Shown here: positions 38,936 to 47,519 of the stretch, piece after piece | Layout: each line of letters opens with the position of its first letter | How positions within the stretch are numbered: position 1 is the stretch's first letter | NCBI RefSeq assembly: GCF_001425665.1 | Contig: NZ_LMCX01000001.1 | Span: forward strand, 865,651-929,650 | Length of the DNA: 64,000 nt | Source: Yonghaparkia sp. Root332 | GTDB taxonomy: Bacteria; Actinomycetota; Actinomycetes; Actinomycetales; Microbacteriaceae | Reading direction: 5' to 3' | The notes under the pieces: generated by a model | What the model was told of the DNA's origin: nothing | The model's input: only the letters and a program-made list of their open reading frames with translations | The model's database searches: none | Program-made: the position numbers and the translations under genes

Positions 38936-39946
38936 GTGATCGAGCCCACGCGCGCGCTGCCGCTCATCGTCGCCCACCGCGGAGCGAGCGGGCATCGGCC
39001 CGAGCACACGCGGGCCGCGTACGAGCTCGCGATCGCCCTCGGCGCCGACGCGATCGAGCCCGACATCGTCGCCACGCGCGACGGCGTGCTCGTGCTGCGG
39101 CACGAGAACGAGATCAGCGGCACGACCGACGTCGCCGACCGCCCCGAGTTCGCCCACCGGCGCACGACGCGCGTCATCGACGGCGAGCGCCTCACCGGCT
39201 GGTTCACCGAGGACTTCACGTGGGGCGAGCTGTCGACCCTGCGCGCGCGCGAGCGGCTGCCGGGCACGCGGCAGGCGTCGACGCGCTTCGACGGGCGGTA
39301 CCCGATCCTGCGCCTGCGCGACCTGATGGCGATCCTGGATGCGGCGCCCCGGCCCGTCGGCATGGTCGCCGAGATCAAGCACGCGACGCACTTCGCGGCG
39401 CTGGGCCTTCCGCTCGACGAGCTGTTCGCCGCCGAGGTCGCCGGCTGGAGCCCGGCGGCCCCCCTCGTCGTGGAGTCGTTCGAGCAGTCGGTGCTGCGGC
39501 AGCTCAGCGCGCGCGGGCTGCCGGCGCGGTACGTGTTCCTGCTCGAGAAGAGCGGGTCGCCTGCCGACCTCGTCGCCCGGTACGGCGCCGCGTCGCTCTC
39601 GTACGCGGGCCACCTGACGGATGAGGGACTCGCGCGGCTCGCGCGCGAGGTCGACGGGATCAGCGTCGACACCGCGCTCGTCGCGCGACCGGCCACGCGG
39701 GGCGGACCGGTCGTCGTGAGCGACCTCGTCGACCGCGCCCACGCCGCCGGGCTCTCCGTGTTCGCGTGGACCCTGCGCCCCGAGAACCGCTTCCTGCCCG
39801 GCTCGCTGCGGATCGGCTCGAGCGCCGCGGCGCACGGCGACTGGATGACCTGGTTCACCACCCTCATGCGGGCAGGCCTCGACGGCGTCTTCGCCGACCA
39901 TCCCGACCTGGCGCTCGAGGCGCGCGCGGCGCTCGCCGCGGGCTGA
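38936..39946 (+). CDS. Glycerophosphodiester phosphodiesterase family protein
   Basis: 336 aa. VAHRGASGHRPEHTRAAYELAI carries the catalytic His and Arg, followed by IEPDIVATRDGVLVLRHENEISG with the metal-binding Glu and Asp and the second His. The length and the H-E-N-E-I-S pattern point to the GlpQ type, releasing glycerol-3-phosphate from glycerophosphodiesters. No signal peptide is present with the GTG start chosen, so a cytoplasmic location is likely. Confidence 0.9.
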   Translation: MIEPTRALPLIVAHRGASGHRPEHTRAAYELAIALGADAIEPDIVATRDGVLVLRHENEISGTTDVADRPEFAHRRTTRVIDGERLTGWFTEDFTWGELSTLRARERLPGTRQASTRFDGRYPILRLRDLMAILDAAPRPVGMVAEIKHATHFAALGLPLDELFAAEVAGWSPAAPLVVESFEQSVLRQLSARGLPARYVFLLEKSGSPADLVARYGAASLSYAGHLTDEGLARLAREVDGISVDTALVARPATRGGPVVVSDLVDRAHAAGLSVFAWTLRPENRFLPGSLRIGSSAAAHGDWMTWFTTLMRAGLDGVFADHPDLALEARAALAAG

Positions 39947-40023
39947 CCGGCTGCGCGCCCGCCCGCGGCCTGCCCGCGCGGTCGATCCTCCCGGCCCGCC
40001 CCGCGCTCCCCGCGCGGCAGTGC

Positions 40024-40113
40024 TCGACCAAATGAAGGGAGCGACGCGCGCGAACGCGGCGTGTCGAGCTCGACACGCCGCGGAGCGGCGTCCTGCTCCC
40101 TTCATTTGGTCGA
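40024..40113. repeat. Nested palindromic repeat, copy B
   Basis: Outer arms TCGACCAAATGAAGGGAGC (40024-40042) and its exact complement (40095-40113) form a perfect 19-bp inverted repeat. An inner perfect palindrome of 28 bases at 40055-40082 contains GCGGCGTGTCG and its complement, as in copy A. It lies between the convergent glycerophosphodiesterase and DUF559 genes. Confidence 0.88.
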
Positions 40114-40148
40114 CGGCCGGGGCGTGAGCGCGGTTGCTGATCACCGCG

Positions 40149-40859
40149 TCAGTGGTGATCGCCGCGTTCGATCGCGGCGAGTACGGCGTGCTCGACCTCG
40201 GCCCAGCGGTGGAGCACCTGGTCGTGGCTGAACCGCAGACCCCGGCGGCCGCCGCTGCTGATCGCCGCGTCGCGTGCGCGATCCCGCTCGAACTGGTCCG
40301 CGAGATCGTGATAGCCGCGTCCATCGACCTCGATGACGAGCCTGCGCCCGATGAGGAAGTCGACGCGTCCCACTCCCGGCAGCGGGACCTGCCGGAGCGG
40401 CGCGATACCGAGGCGGAGCATCCGCACGGAGAAGACCGTCTCGGTGCCGGAGTCGCGGCGTCCATCCACGCCTTCCCACTCGTCGACCCCGAAGCGCCGA
40501 CGGAGCTCGGAAGCCTGCTCCGGCACCCGCCGGATCAGCGAATCGAGCGCCGCGAGCGCGATGTCGCGCTCGATGCACGAGAAGTAGTCGTCGAGTGCGT
40601 CGAGCGGGCCGGCGAGGAGGCGCGAGGAGTCGGTCGAGCTCGGTGACCAGTGCACGACTGCGCGATCGTCGGGATGCTCGGAGAGGCGCTCGCGCGAGTC
40701 CCGAGTCGTGCGCAGCCGGCACGAGGTGTGGTGCACGCGAACGTGCACGCCGCTCCGCTGCACGCTCCATAGGTCGTGAGCCTCGAGCGCCCGTGAGCAG
40801 GTGAGCACGCCTCCGACGCGCACGGCCTGGAGCGCGGGAGCGGCGGTGCCGGGCAGCAC
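40149..40859 (-). pseudogene. DUF559 (Vsr-like PD-(D/E)XK) nuclease gene, 5'-truncated
   Basis: 236 codons from a GTG at 40859. The nuclease half is intact: Glu140 in SGTETVF, Asp167 in GRVDFLIG, Glu177 and Asp179 in LVIEVDGRGYH, then a basic RDAAISSGGRRGLRFS tail. Related actinobacterial proteins carry an AbiEi-like winged-helix domain before a (R)GWYVLPG motif. Here the frame upstream of GWYVLPG runs only twelve codons before a TGA that belongs to the repeat half-site at 40887-40904, with no start codon between. So the N-terminal domain is missing; a shortened nuclease could still be made from the GTG. Confidence 0.75.
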
Positions 40860-40886
40860 GTACCAGCCCTGCCGGGCGCGCCCGCA

Positions 40887-40904
40887 CTCCCTTCATTTGG
40901 TCGA
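40887..40904. repeat. Half copy of the palindromic repeat
   Basis: CTCCCTTCATTTGGTCGA is identical to the right arm of copy B at 40096-40113, giving 18-base direct repeats on both sides of the DUF559 gene. No matching left arm or inner stem is present here. Confidence 0.85.
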
Positions 40905-40993
40905 TCCCGGGGGCGAGGGGTGGGGGGTGAGGGCGACGGCGGGCGGCGCGGATGCTCTGCTCCCGCTCGGCGGGCGGCGTCGGGGGTGCGACC

Positions 40994-40999
40994 TAGACT
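40994..40999 (+). promoter_or_regulatory. -10 box for pcrA
   Basis: TAGACT ends nine bases before the ATG at 41009. The spacing is slightly longer than at the other leaderless starts, leaving at most a two- or three-base leader. Confidence 0.5.
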
Positions 41000-41008
41000 T
41001 GGGCGGTC

Positions 41009-43423
41009 ATGTCCTTCCTGCCCGACGAGTCCCTCGACATCCCCGGTCTCACGCCGCCGCCGCGTGCGCAGCCCCCCGCCGCCGCACAAACCGCCCCCGC
41101 CGCCGCGACCGACGACCCCCTGCTCGCGGGCCTCAACCCGCAGCAGCGCGCGGCCGTGCTGTCGCGCGCCGAGGCGCTGCTCATCGTCGCGGGCGCGGGC
41201 TCGGGCAAGACGAGCGTGCTGACCCGGCGCATCGCGCGCCTGCTGCGCGATCGCGAGCTGTGGCCGAGCCAGATCCTCGCCATCACGTTCACGAACAAGG
41301 CCGCGGGCGAGATGCGCGAGCGGGTCGGCCAGCTCATCGGCCACGAGGCCGCGAACGGAATGTGGATCTCCACCTTCCACTCCGCGTGCGTGCGCATCCT
41401 GCGCCGCGAGGCCCAGCAGTTCGGCTTCACGCAGGCCTTCACGATCTACGACTCCGCCGACTCGCGCGCCCTCATCAAGCGCATCGTCAAGGACCTGCAG
41501 GCCGACACCCTCGGGCTCACGGTCAGCGCTGCGTCCGGCAAGATCTCGCGCCTGAAGAACGAGCTCATCGACGCGGAGGGCTACAGCCGCCAGCTCAACC
41601 CGAACGATCCGACCGAGGTGATGTTCCTCGAGGTGTTCCGCCGCTACTCGGCCGAGCTCGCCCGGGCGAACGCCTTCGACTTCGACGACCTCATCGCGCA
41701 GACGGTCTACCTGTTCCGCGCCTTCCCGCAGGTCGCGGCGCTCTACCAGCGCCGCTTCCGGCACATCCTGGTCGATGAGTACCAGGACACGAACCATGCC
41801 CAGTACGCGCTCATCCGCGAGCTGACGCGGGCGGTCGAGCCGCAGCACGTGCCCGCCGACACCCGCATCGAGACCGACGCGACCGGGGGCATCCCCGCTG
41901 CGGCCCTCACGGTCGTCGGCGACTCCGACCAGTCGATCTACGCGTTCCGCGGCGCCGACATCCGCAACATCGTCGAGTTCGAGCGCGACTTCCCGGGCGC
42001 CGAGGTGATCCTGCTCGAGCAGAACTACCGATCGACCCAGACGATCCTCGACGCCGCGAACGCCGTGATCGGCAACAACTTCGACCGCATCGCCAAGAAC
42101 CTCTTCACCGAGGTCGGCGCGGGCGACAAGATCACGGGCTTCACCGGCTACAGCCAGCACGACGAGGCGCAGTTCGTCGCGGACGAGATCCAGAAGCTGC
42201 ACGAGCAGGGTGTGCCGTACAACCAGATCGCCGTGTTCTACCGCACCAATGCGCAGACCCGCGCGCTGGAGGAGATCTTCATCCGCTCGGCGCTGCCGTA
42301 CCGGGTGCTCGGCGGCACGAAGTTCTACGAGCGCGCCGAGATCAAGGACGTCATGGCGTACCTGATCGCGGTCGCGAACCCCGCCGACGCGCTCGCGCTG
42401 CGGCGCATCCTGAACACCCCGAAGCGCGGCATCGGGCCGGCGACGGAGACGGCCCTCGCCCTCCACGCCGACCAGCTGGGCGGCACCATGCGCGATGCGC
42501 TGGGGGATGCCGCGGCTCTCGGTCTCGGACCGAAAGTCACCGCGGCCATGCTCGACCTCGCCGGTGTTCTGGACGGCGCCTCGGCGAAGGTCGACACCGC
42601 GCTCGTGCCCGACATCCTGACTGCGATCCTCGAGCGGACGAAGTACGTCGAGCTGCTGCGCGCGAGCCGCGACCCGCAGGACGAGGCGCGCGCCGAGAAC
42701 GTGGAGGAGCTCGTGGCGGTGACCCGCGAGTTCCAGCGCAACAACCCCGAGGGTCGCCTCATCGACTTCCTCACCGAGGTCGCGCTCGTCGCGGCCGCCG
42801 ACGACCTCGACGACTCGAGCGGCACGGTGTCGCTCATGACGCTTCACACCGCGAAGGGCCTCGAGTACGACGCCGTCTTCATCACGGGCGTGGAGGAGAA
42901 CCTCCTGCCCCACCAGATGAGCGCGAGCGAGCCCGGCGGCCCGGCGGAGGAGAGGCGCCTGTTCTACGTCGGCATCACGCGCGCCCGCAAGAGGCTGCAC
43001 CTCTCTCTCGCCATGACGCGCTCGACCTTCGGCGACACCCAGGTCGCCGCGCCCAGCCGGTACCTCCAGGAGATCCCCGCCGAGCTCATCGACTGGCGCG
43101 ATGCCCCCGGCATGGGCAATCGATCGGGTTCGAGCCAGCGCGCGCTGGGCACGACCCGCAGCGGGCGCGAGCAGTTCAGCTACGGCACCTCGCTCCCGCC
43201 CGGCAAGCCGAAGACCGAGTGGGCGAACCGGGTGACGGCGACCGTGCGCGACAACGGCGACCTCACCCTCGCCGCCGGCGACCGCATCCGTCACGTCGAC
43301 TTCGGCGAGGGGCGCGTGACGGCCGTGACGGGCATCGGGCCCAAGAGCATCGCCGAGGTGCAGTTCGAGTCGGCGGGGCGGAAGAGGCTCCTCATCAAGA
43401 TCGCGCCCATAGAGAAGCTGTAA
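41009..43423 (+). CDS. pcrA: ATP-dependent DNA helicase PcrA/UvrD
   Basis: Superfamily 1A 3'-5' helicase used in repair and replication-restart. The 804-aa protein shows the Q motif LNPQQRAAV, motif I VAGAGSGKTSVL, Ia TFTNKAAGEMRERV, II VDEYQDTN, III VGDSDQSIYAFRGAD, V LMTLHTAKGLEYDAVF and VI VGITRARKRLHLS. A Tudor-like C-terminal end (RIRHVDFGEGRVTAVTG) fits PcrA. In many actinobacteria pcrA lies close to sucCD; here an accessory operon separates them. Confidence 0.96.
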   Translation: MSFLPDESLDIPGLTPPPRAQPPAAAQTAPAAATDDPLLAGLNPQQRAAVLSRAEALLIVAGAGSGKTSVLTRRIARLLRDRELWPSQILAITFTNKAAGEMRERVGQLIGHEAANGMWISTFHSACVRILRREAQQFGFTQAFTIYDSADSRALIKRIVKDLQADTLGLTVSAASGKISRLKNELIDAEGYSRQLNPNDPTEVMFLEVFRRYSAELARANAFDFDDLIAQTVYLFRAFPQVAALYQRRFRHILVDEYQDTNHAQYALIRELTRAVEPQHVPADTRIETDATGGIPAAALTVVGDSDQSIYAFRGADIRNIVEFERDFPGAEVILLEQNYRSTQTILDAANAVIGNNFDRIAKNLFTEVGAGDKITGFTGYSQHDEAQFVADEIQKLHEQGVPYNQIAVFYRTNAQTRALEEIFIRSALPYRVLGGTKFYERAEIKDVMAYLIAVANPADALALRRILNTPKRGIGPATETALALHADQLGGTMRDALGDAAALGLGPKVTAAMLDLAGVLDGASAKVDTALVPDILTAILERTKYVELLRASRDPQDEARAENVEELVAVTREFQRNNPEGRLIDFLTEVALVAAADDLDDSSGTVSLMTLHTAKGLEYDAVFITGVEENLLPHQMSASEPGGPAEERRLFYVGITRARKRLHLSLAMTRSTFGDTQVAAPSRYLQEIPAELIDWRDAPGMGNRSGSSQRALGTTRSGREQFSYGTSLPPGKPKTEWANRVTATVRDNGDLTLAAGDRIRHVDFGEGRVTAVTGIGPKSIAEVQFESAGRKRLLIKIAPIEKL

Positions 43424-43529
43424 GTCCCGAGACGCCCGTGTGAACGTCCTGGCCCGTGCGGCGTGCGAGCGACGCCGACCCGCACGCACCAGAATGGGTG
43501 ACGACGATCATCCGATGAAGGAGACGACC

Positions 43530-43865
43530 ATGGATCTCGTGTCCATCCAGCACCCCGGCGGAGTCACCGAGCTCACCCTCGACGGCCGCCTGAACATGGT
43601 CACCGCCGCGCGCGTGCGCGAGGCCATCCACGAGGCGATCGTGGCGAACAGCGCCTCGATCGCGGTCGACCTGTCGAGGACGTCGTTCCTCGACTCCTCC
43701 GGTCTCGGAGCCCTCGTCTGGGGCCTCAAGGCCGCCCGCGAGGCCGGAGGCGACCTCGTGCTCGTGAACCCCACCGAGCAGGTCGTCCTCGTGCTCGACC
43801 TGACCAACATGAACGCGACCCTGCGGTCGTTCACGAGCGTCGCCGAGGCCTACCCGCATGGCTGA
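43530..43865 (+). CDS. STAS-domain anti-sigma-factor antagonist (first copy)
   Basis: 111 aa, a single STAS fold. [19 protein letters not shown] holds the conserved phosphorylatable Ser56. AAGGAG lies six bases before the ATG at 43530; upstream in-frame codons are not supported. Such proteins are dephosphorylated by PP2C enzymes and sequester RsbW-like kinases, and the next gene encodes both activities. It overlaps that gene by eight bases. Confidence 0.9.
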   Translation: MDLVSIQHPGGVTELTLDGRLNMVTAARVREAIHEAIVANSASIAVDLSRTSFLDSSGLGALVWGLKAAREAGGDLVLVNPTEQVVLVLDLTNMNATLRSFTSVAEAYPHG

Positions 43866-45468
43866 CATGGTGGCGCGCACTCTGCGCATCACCTCCCCGC
43901 CCGACACCGTCGACACCGTCCACTCCGCCCTCGAATCCGTCTGGGCGGTCGTGCCCGACGTGCACCCCACCGACCGGATGTCCGTGGAGACCGCCGTCAT
44001 CGAGCTCACCGCGAACGTCATCCAGTACGCCAATCGCGGAAACCCGGTCTCGTTCGCCCTCACGATCGTCGTCTACGACGATCGCATCGAGGCGACGCTG
44101 AGCGACGGGGGAGAGGTCGACGACGTCGGCCTCCACGACCGCGGGATGCCCGAGCCGATGGCCGAGCACGGCCGCGGCATCCCGATGATCCAGGCGCTCG
44201 TGGACTCGGTCGAGCACCGCCGCGTCGAGGGCTTCAACCACTGGACTCTCGTGCGCGCGCGCGAGGCCTCGCGCGACGTCCTGACCCCGGCCCGCGGCCT
44301 CCCCTCGGTCTCGATCAGCGGCGTCATCGACGAGATGGCACGGCAGCGCGCGCTCGAGGAGCTCGCGATACTCGACACCGCCCCGGAGGAGCGCTTCGAC
44401 CGCGTGACCCGCCTCGCGCAGCAGCTGTTCGGCGTGACGGGCTCTGCGATCAACCTCATCGACCGCGACCGGCAGTGGTCGAAGTCGATGGTCGGGCCGT
44501 TCGGCACCGAAGTGCCGCGCGAGAACTCGGCGTGCGCCGTGACGATCGAGTCGGACGACACGCTCGTCGTCGCCGACCTCACGGCCGCACCCGGCTTCGA
44601 GCTCATCGCCATCCCCGGCGAGTTCGAGTTCTACGCCGGTCACCCGCTCTACGCTCCGGGCGGCGAGCGCATCGGATCGTTCTGCGTCTACGACGCGAAG
44701 CCCCGGCACTTCAGCGAGAAGGAGGCCGCGATGCTGCGCGACCTCGCCGCGTGGGTGCAGCAGGAGCTGTCGGTCAGCCAGGAGCTGAGCCGCGCCGCCG
44801 AGGTGCAGCAGGGCCTCCTGCCGCAGCAGCTGCTGAGCATGCCCGGGTGGGACATCGCCGGCATGTGCCTGCCCGCGCGCGCGGTCGGCGGCGACTTCTT
44901 CGACTGGTACCCGGTGGGGGAGGGCGCGGCGTTCACGCTCGCCGACACGATGGGCAAGGGCATCGGGGCCGCGATCATCGCCGCCACCGTGCGAGCCGTG
45001 CTGCGATCGGCGGCGCGATTCGGCGACGTCGCCGGCGCGGTCGACGCGGCCGCGGCATCCCTCACCGGCGACCTCGACTCGACGGGCCTGTTCGTCACGC
45101 TCTTCCACGGTCGTCTCGACATGGACTCGGGCGAGCTGACCTTCGTCGATGCGGGCCACGGTCTGACCTTCATCGCGCGGGCCGACGGCACGGTTGAACG
45201 ATTGAAATCGACATCGCCTCCCCTCGGGATCGACATCGAGACCGAGTGGATCCCGCAGACGGTGACGATCGAGCCCGGCGACGCGCTCATCAGCGTGAGC
45301 GACGGCGTGCTCGATCTCTACGACGGCGTCCCCGAGGCGCTCGAGAGCGTCACGACGCTCACCCTGCTCGCCGACAGCGCCGCGGAGATCGTCGATGCGA
45401 TGCGCGCGCGTGCGCGAGGCGTGGCCCCCGACGACGTGACCGTCCTCGTCGTCCGGAGAGACGTGTGA
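43858..45468 (+). CDS. RsbW-like kinase-GAF-PP2C (SpoIIE) fusion protein
   Basis: 536 aa in three parts. Residues about 1-135 form a GHKL ATPase with the N box IELTANVIQYANRG and the G box HGRGIPMIQALV. Residues about 165-305 form a GAF domain (ILDTAPEERFDRVTRLAQQL, CAVTIESDD). Residues about 315-536 form a SpoIIE/PP2C phosphatase with Asp346 in GGDFFDW, Asp363 in ADTMGKG, and SVSDGVLDL. The chain could therefore phosphorylate and dephosphorylate STAS partners under control of a GAF ligand. No membrane segment. STAS genes lie at both ends of the operon. Confidence 0.88.
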   Translation: MADMVARTLRITSPPDTVDTVHSALESVWAVVPDVHPTDRMSVETAVIELTANVIQYANRGNPVSFALTIVVYDDRIEATLSDGGEVDDVGLHDRGMPEPMAEHGRGIPMIQALVDSVEHRRVEGFNHWTLVRAREASRDVLTPARGLPSVSISGVIDEMARQRALEELAILDTAPEERFDRVTRLAQQLFGVTGSAINLIDRDRQWSKSMVGPFGTEVPRENSACAVTIESDDTLVVADLTAAPGFELIAIPGEFEFYAGHPLYAPGGERIGSFCVYDAKPRHFSEKEAAMLRDLAAWVQQELSVSQELSRAAEVQQGLLPQQLLSMPGWDIAGMCLPARAVGGDFFDWYPVGEGAAFTLADTMGKGIGAAIIAATVRAVLRSAARFGDVAGAVDAAAASLTGDLDSTGLFVTLFHGRLDMDSGELTFVDAGHGLTFIARADGTVERLKSTSPPLGIDIETEWIPQTVTIEPGDALISVSDGVLDLYDGVPEALESVTTLTLLADSAAEIVDAMRARARGVAPDDVTVLVVRRDV

Positions 45469-47519
45469 GCCCGGAGAACGACCTGACGCCGGAGACCTCC
45501 GCGCGTCGCCATCTGCTCCTGCGGATCCTCGTCCTGCTGACGCTCACCTCCGGGCTCGTCTACATCTCGTGGCGATGGACGGCCTCGCTGAACTTCGACG
45601 CGTGGTGGATCGCGATCCCTCTCGTCGTCGCGGAGACCTACAGCATCATCGACGTGGCTCTCTTCGGCATGACCATGTGGAGGGCCAGGCGGCGGCCGGC
45701 GCCGCCCGCCGCCCCCGATGGCGCGACGGTCGACGTCTTCATCACGACCTACAACGAGGACGTCGAGCTCGTCTCCGCCACCGCCGCCGCGGCGCGGCGG
45801 ATCAGCTTCCCGCATCGCACCTGGATCCTCGACGACGGCGCCCGGCCCGAGATGGCGAAGGCCGCCGAGGCGCTCGGAGTCGGATACATCACGCGCACGC
45901 CCGACTGGAAGAACAAGCCGCTTCACGCGAAGGCGGGCAACGTCAACAACGCCCTCATGCAGACGGACGGCGAGTTCCTCCTGATCCTCGACGCGGACCA
46001 GATCCCCCGTCCCGAGATCCTCGACCGGACGCTCGGCTACTTCGACGATCCGCGGGTCGCGCTGGTCCAGACCCCGCAGCGCTTCTCGAACGTCGCGTCG
46101 GGCGACCCTCTGGGCAGTCAGGCTCCGCTCTTCTACGGTCCGATCCAGCAGGGCAAGGACGGCTGGAACGCCGCATTCTTCTGCGGCTCCAACGCCGTCC
46201 TGCGGCGCGACGCGCTCATGCAGCTCGGCGTCACGCGCTACGTCGTCGAGCTCGAGCAGGCGCTCGTCCGGGCGCTCCGCGGGGCGCGCAGCGTCATCCG
46301 TCGCGCGCGCCGTCATCCGGCGGCGGCGCACCCCGGGGTCTCGGAGGCGCTCGACGAGGTCCAGGCCGCCCTGCGTGACGCTCGGCAGGCGCTCGCCGCG
46401 GGTCAGGCCTTCGGGCGCGTCACCTACGACCTCCAGAGCCGTGTCGGCGAGATCTCGAGCCGCCTCGTCGAGTCCGACCTCCGACTGATCCGCTCCGATC
46501 TGGATGCCCTGCGCGAGCTCCCGATGGAGTCGGACGAGACCGTCGACACGGTCTCCGACATCGACCTGACGATCGACCGCCTGACGGCTCAGCAGCTCAG
46601 CCCCCTCGGCGCGATCGAATCCGTGCAGCGGCTCATCCGCTCGATCGACGTCGATCGTCACGACGAGGCGCAGCCCCTCATGCCGCTCGCCACGATCTCG
46701 GTGACGGAGGACATGGCGACGTCGATGCGCCTGCACGCTCTGGGCTGGTCGAGCGCGTACCACCACGAGACGCTCGCCGACGGTCTCGCGCCGGACGATC
46801 TGGGCACGATGCTCAAGCAGCGCCTTCGCTGGGCGCAGGGGACGGTCCAGGTCATGCTCCGCGACAATCCTCTGGTCAAGCGGGGCCTGAGCCTCGCGCA
46901 GCGCCTCATGTACTTCTCGACGATGTGGAGCTACCTCAGCGGGTTCGCGGCCGTGGTCTACTTCACGGCGCCGGTCGTCTTCCTCCTCTTCGGGATCCTC
47001 CCCGTGGACACGACGGCCGCGGAGTTCTTCCTCCGCTTCCTGCCCTTCATGGTGCTCAACCAGCTGATGTTCCTGGTGGCCAGCCGCGGGGTCTCGACCT
47101 GGCGCGGGCAGCAGTACAGCCTCGCGCTCTTCCCCGTGTGGATCCGCGCCGTCGTGAGCGCCGCGGGCAACGTACTCGCGGGCCGCCCGCTCGACTTCGT
47201 GGTCACGGCGAAGAGCCGCCAGTCCACCTCCGGAGGATGGCGGCTCGTGCGCTGGCAGCTCGTGGTCGCCGTGGTCCTCATCGTCGCGGCCGTCGTGGGG
47301 ATCGTGCGCCTGGCGCTCGGAGTCGGGGAGTGGATCGGGACCGCCGTGAACCTCGCCTGGGTCGTGTTCGACCTGGTGATCCTGAGCGTGCTGATCCCCG
47401 CGCTGCGGTACGACGGCTACGACGGTGACGGTGCGGAGGCGCCGGAGGATGCCGCCGACGCTCGCGATCTCCGCGCGCGCGTCGGCGATGAGAGAGGAGA
47501 GGCCCATGGAGCTGAGTGA
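45465..47519 (+). CDS. Cellulose-synthase-like family 2 glycosyltransferase with helical insertion
   Basis: 684 aa. Two N-terminal membrane helices precede the GT-A domain: DVFITTYNEDVE, ILDDGA, LDAD (176-178), CGSNAVLRRDAL, TED (414-416) and QRLRW (452-456), the D,D,D,QxxRW set of BcsA-type processive synthases. C-terminal helices follow. Between residues about 252 and 408 is a charged, helical insertion ([38 protein letters not shown]) where normal synthases have only a few residues. No PilZ domain is seen, so cyclic di-GMP control as in BcsA is not indicated. GTG start overlaps the preceding stop as GTGA. Confidence 0.88.
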   Translation: MSPENDLTPETSARRHLLLRILVLLTLTSGLVYISWRWTASLNFDAWWIAIPLVVAETYSIIDVALFGMTMWRARRRPAPPAAPDGATVDVFITTYNEDVELVSATAAAARRISFPHRTWILDDGARPEMAKAAEALGVGYITRTPDWKNKPLHAKAGNVNNALMQTDGEFLLILDADQIPRPEILDRTLGYFDDPRVALVQTPQRFSNVASGDPLGSQAPLFYGPIQQGKDGWNAAFFCGSNAVLRRDALMQLGVTRYVVELEQALVRALRGARSVIRRARRHPAAAHPGVSEALDEVQAALRDARQALAAGQAFGRVTYDLQSRVGEISSRLVESDLRLIRSDLDALRELPMESDETVDTVSDIDLTIDRLTAQQLSPLGAIESVQRLIRSIDVDRHDEAQPLMPLATISVTEDMATSMRLHALGWSSAYHHETLADGLAPDDLGTMLKQRLRWAQGTVQVMLRDNPLVKRGLSLAQRLMYFSTMWSYLSGFAAVVYFTAPVVFLLFGILPVDTTAAEFFLRFLPFMVLNQLMFLVASRGVSTWRGQQYSLALFPVWIRAVVSAAGNVLAGRPLDFVVTAKSRQSTSGGWRLVRWQLVVAVVLIVAAVVGIVRLALGVGEWIGTAVNLAWVVFDLVILSVLIPALRYDGYDGDGAEAPEDAADARDLRARVGDERGEAHGAE

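Noticed and set aside
40139-40160. Inverted repeat GATCACC/GGTGATC at the DUF559 stop as a terminator
   Set aside because: Seven-base arms with an eight-base loop and no T-tract are weak, and the large copy B palindrome lies just beyond it.
40535-43489. Reverse-strand open frame of 984 codons opposite pcrA
   Set aside because: pcrA carries all helicase motifs; the antisense frame is a codon-bias shadow.
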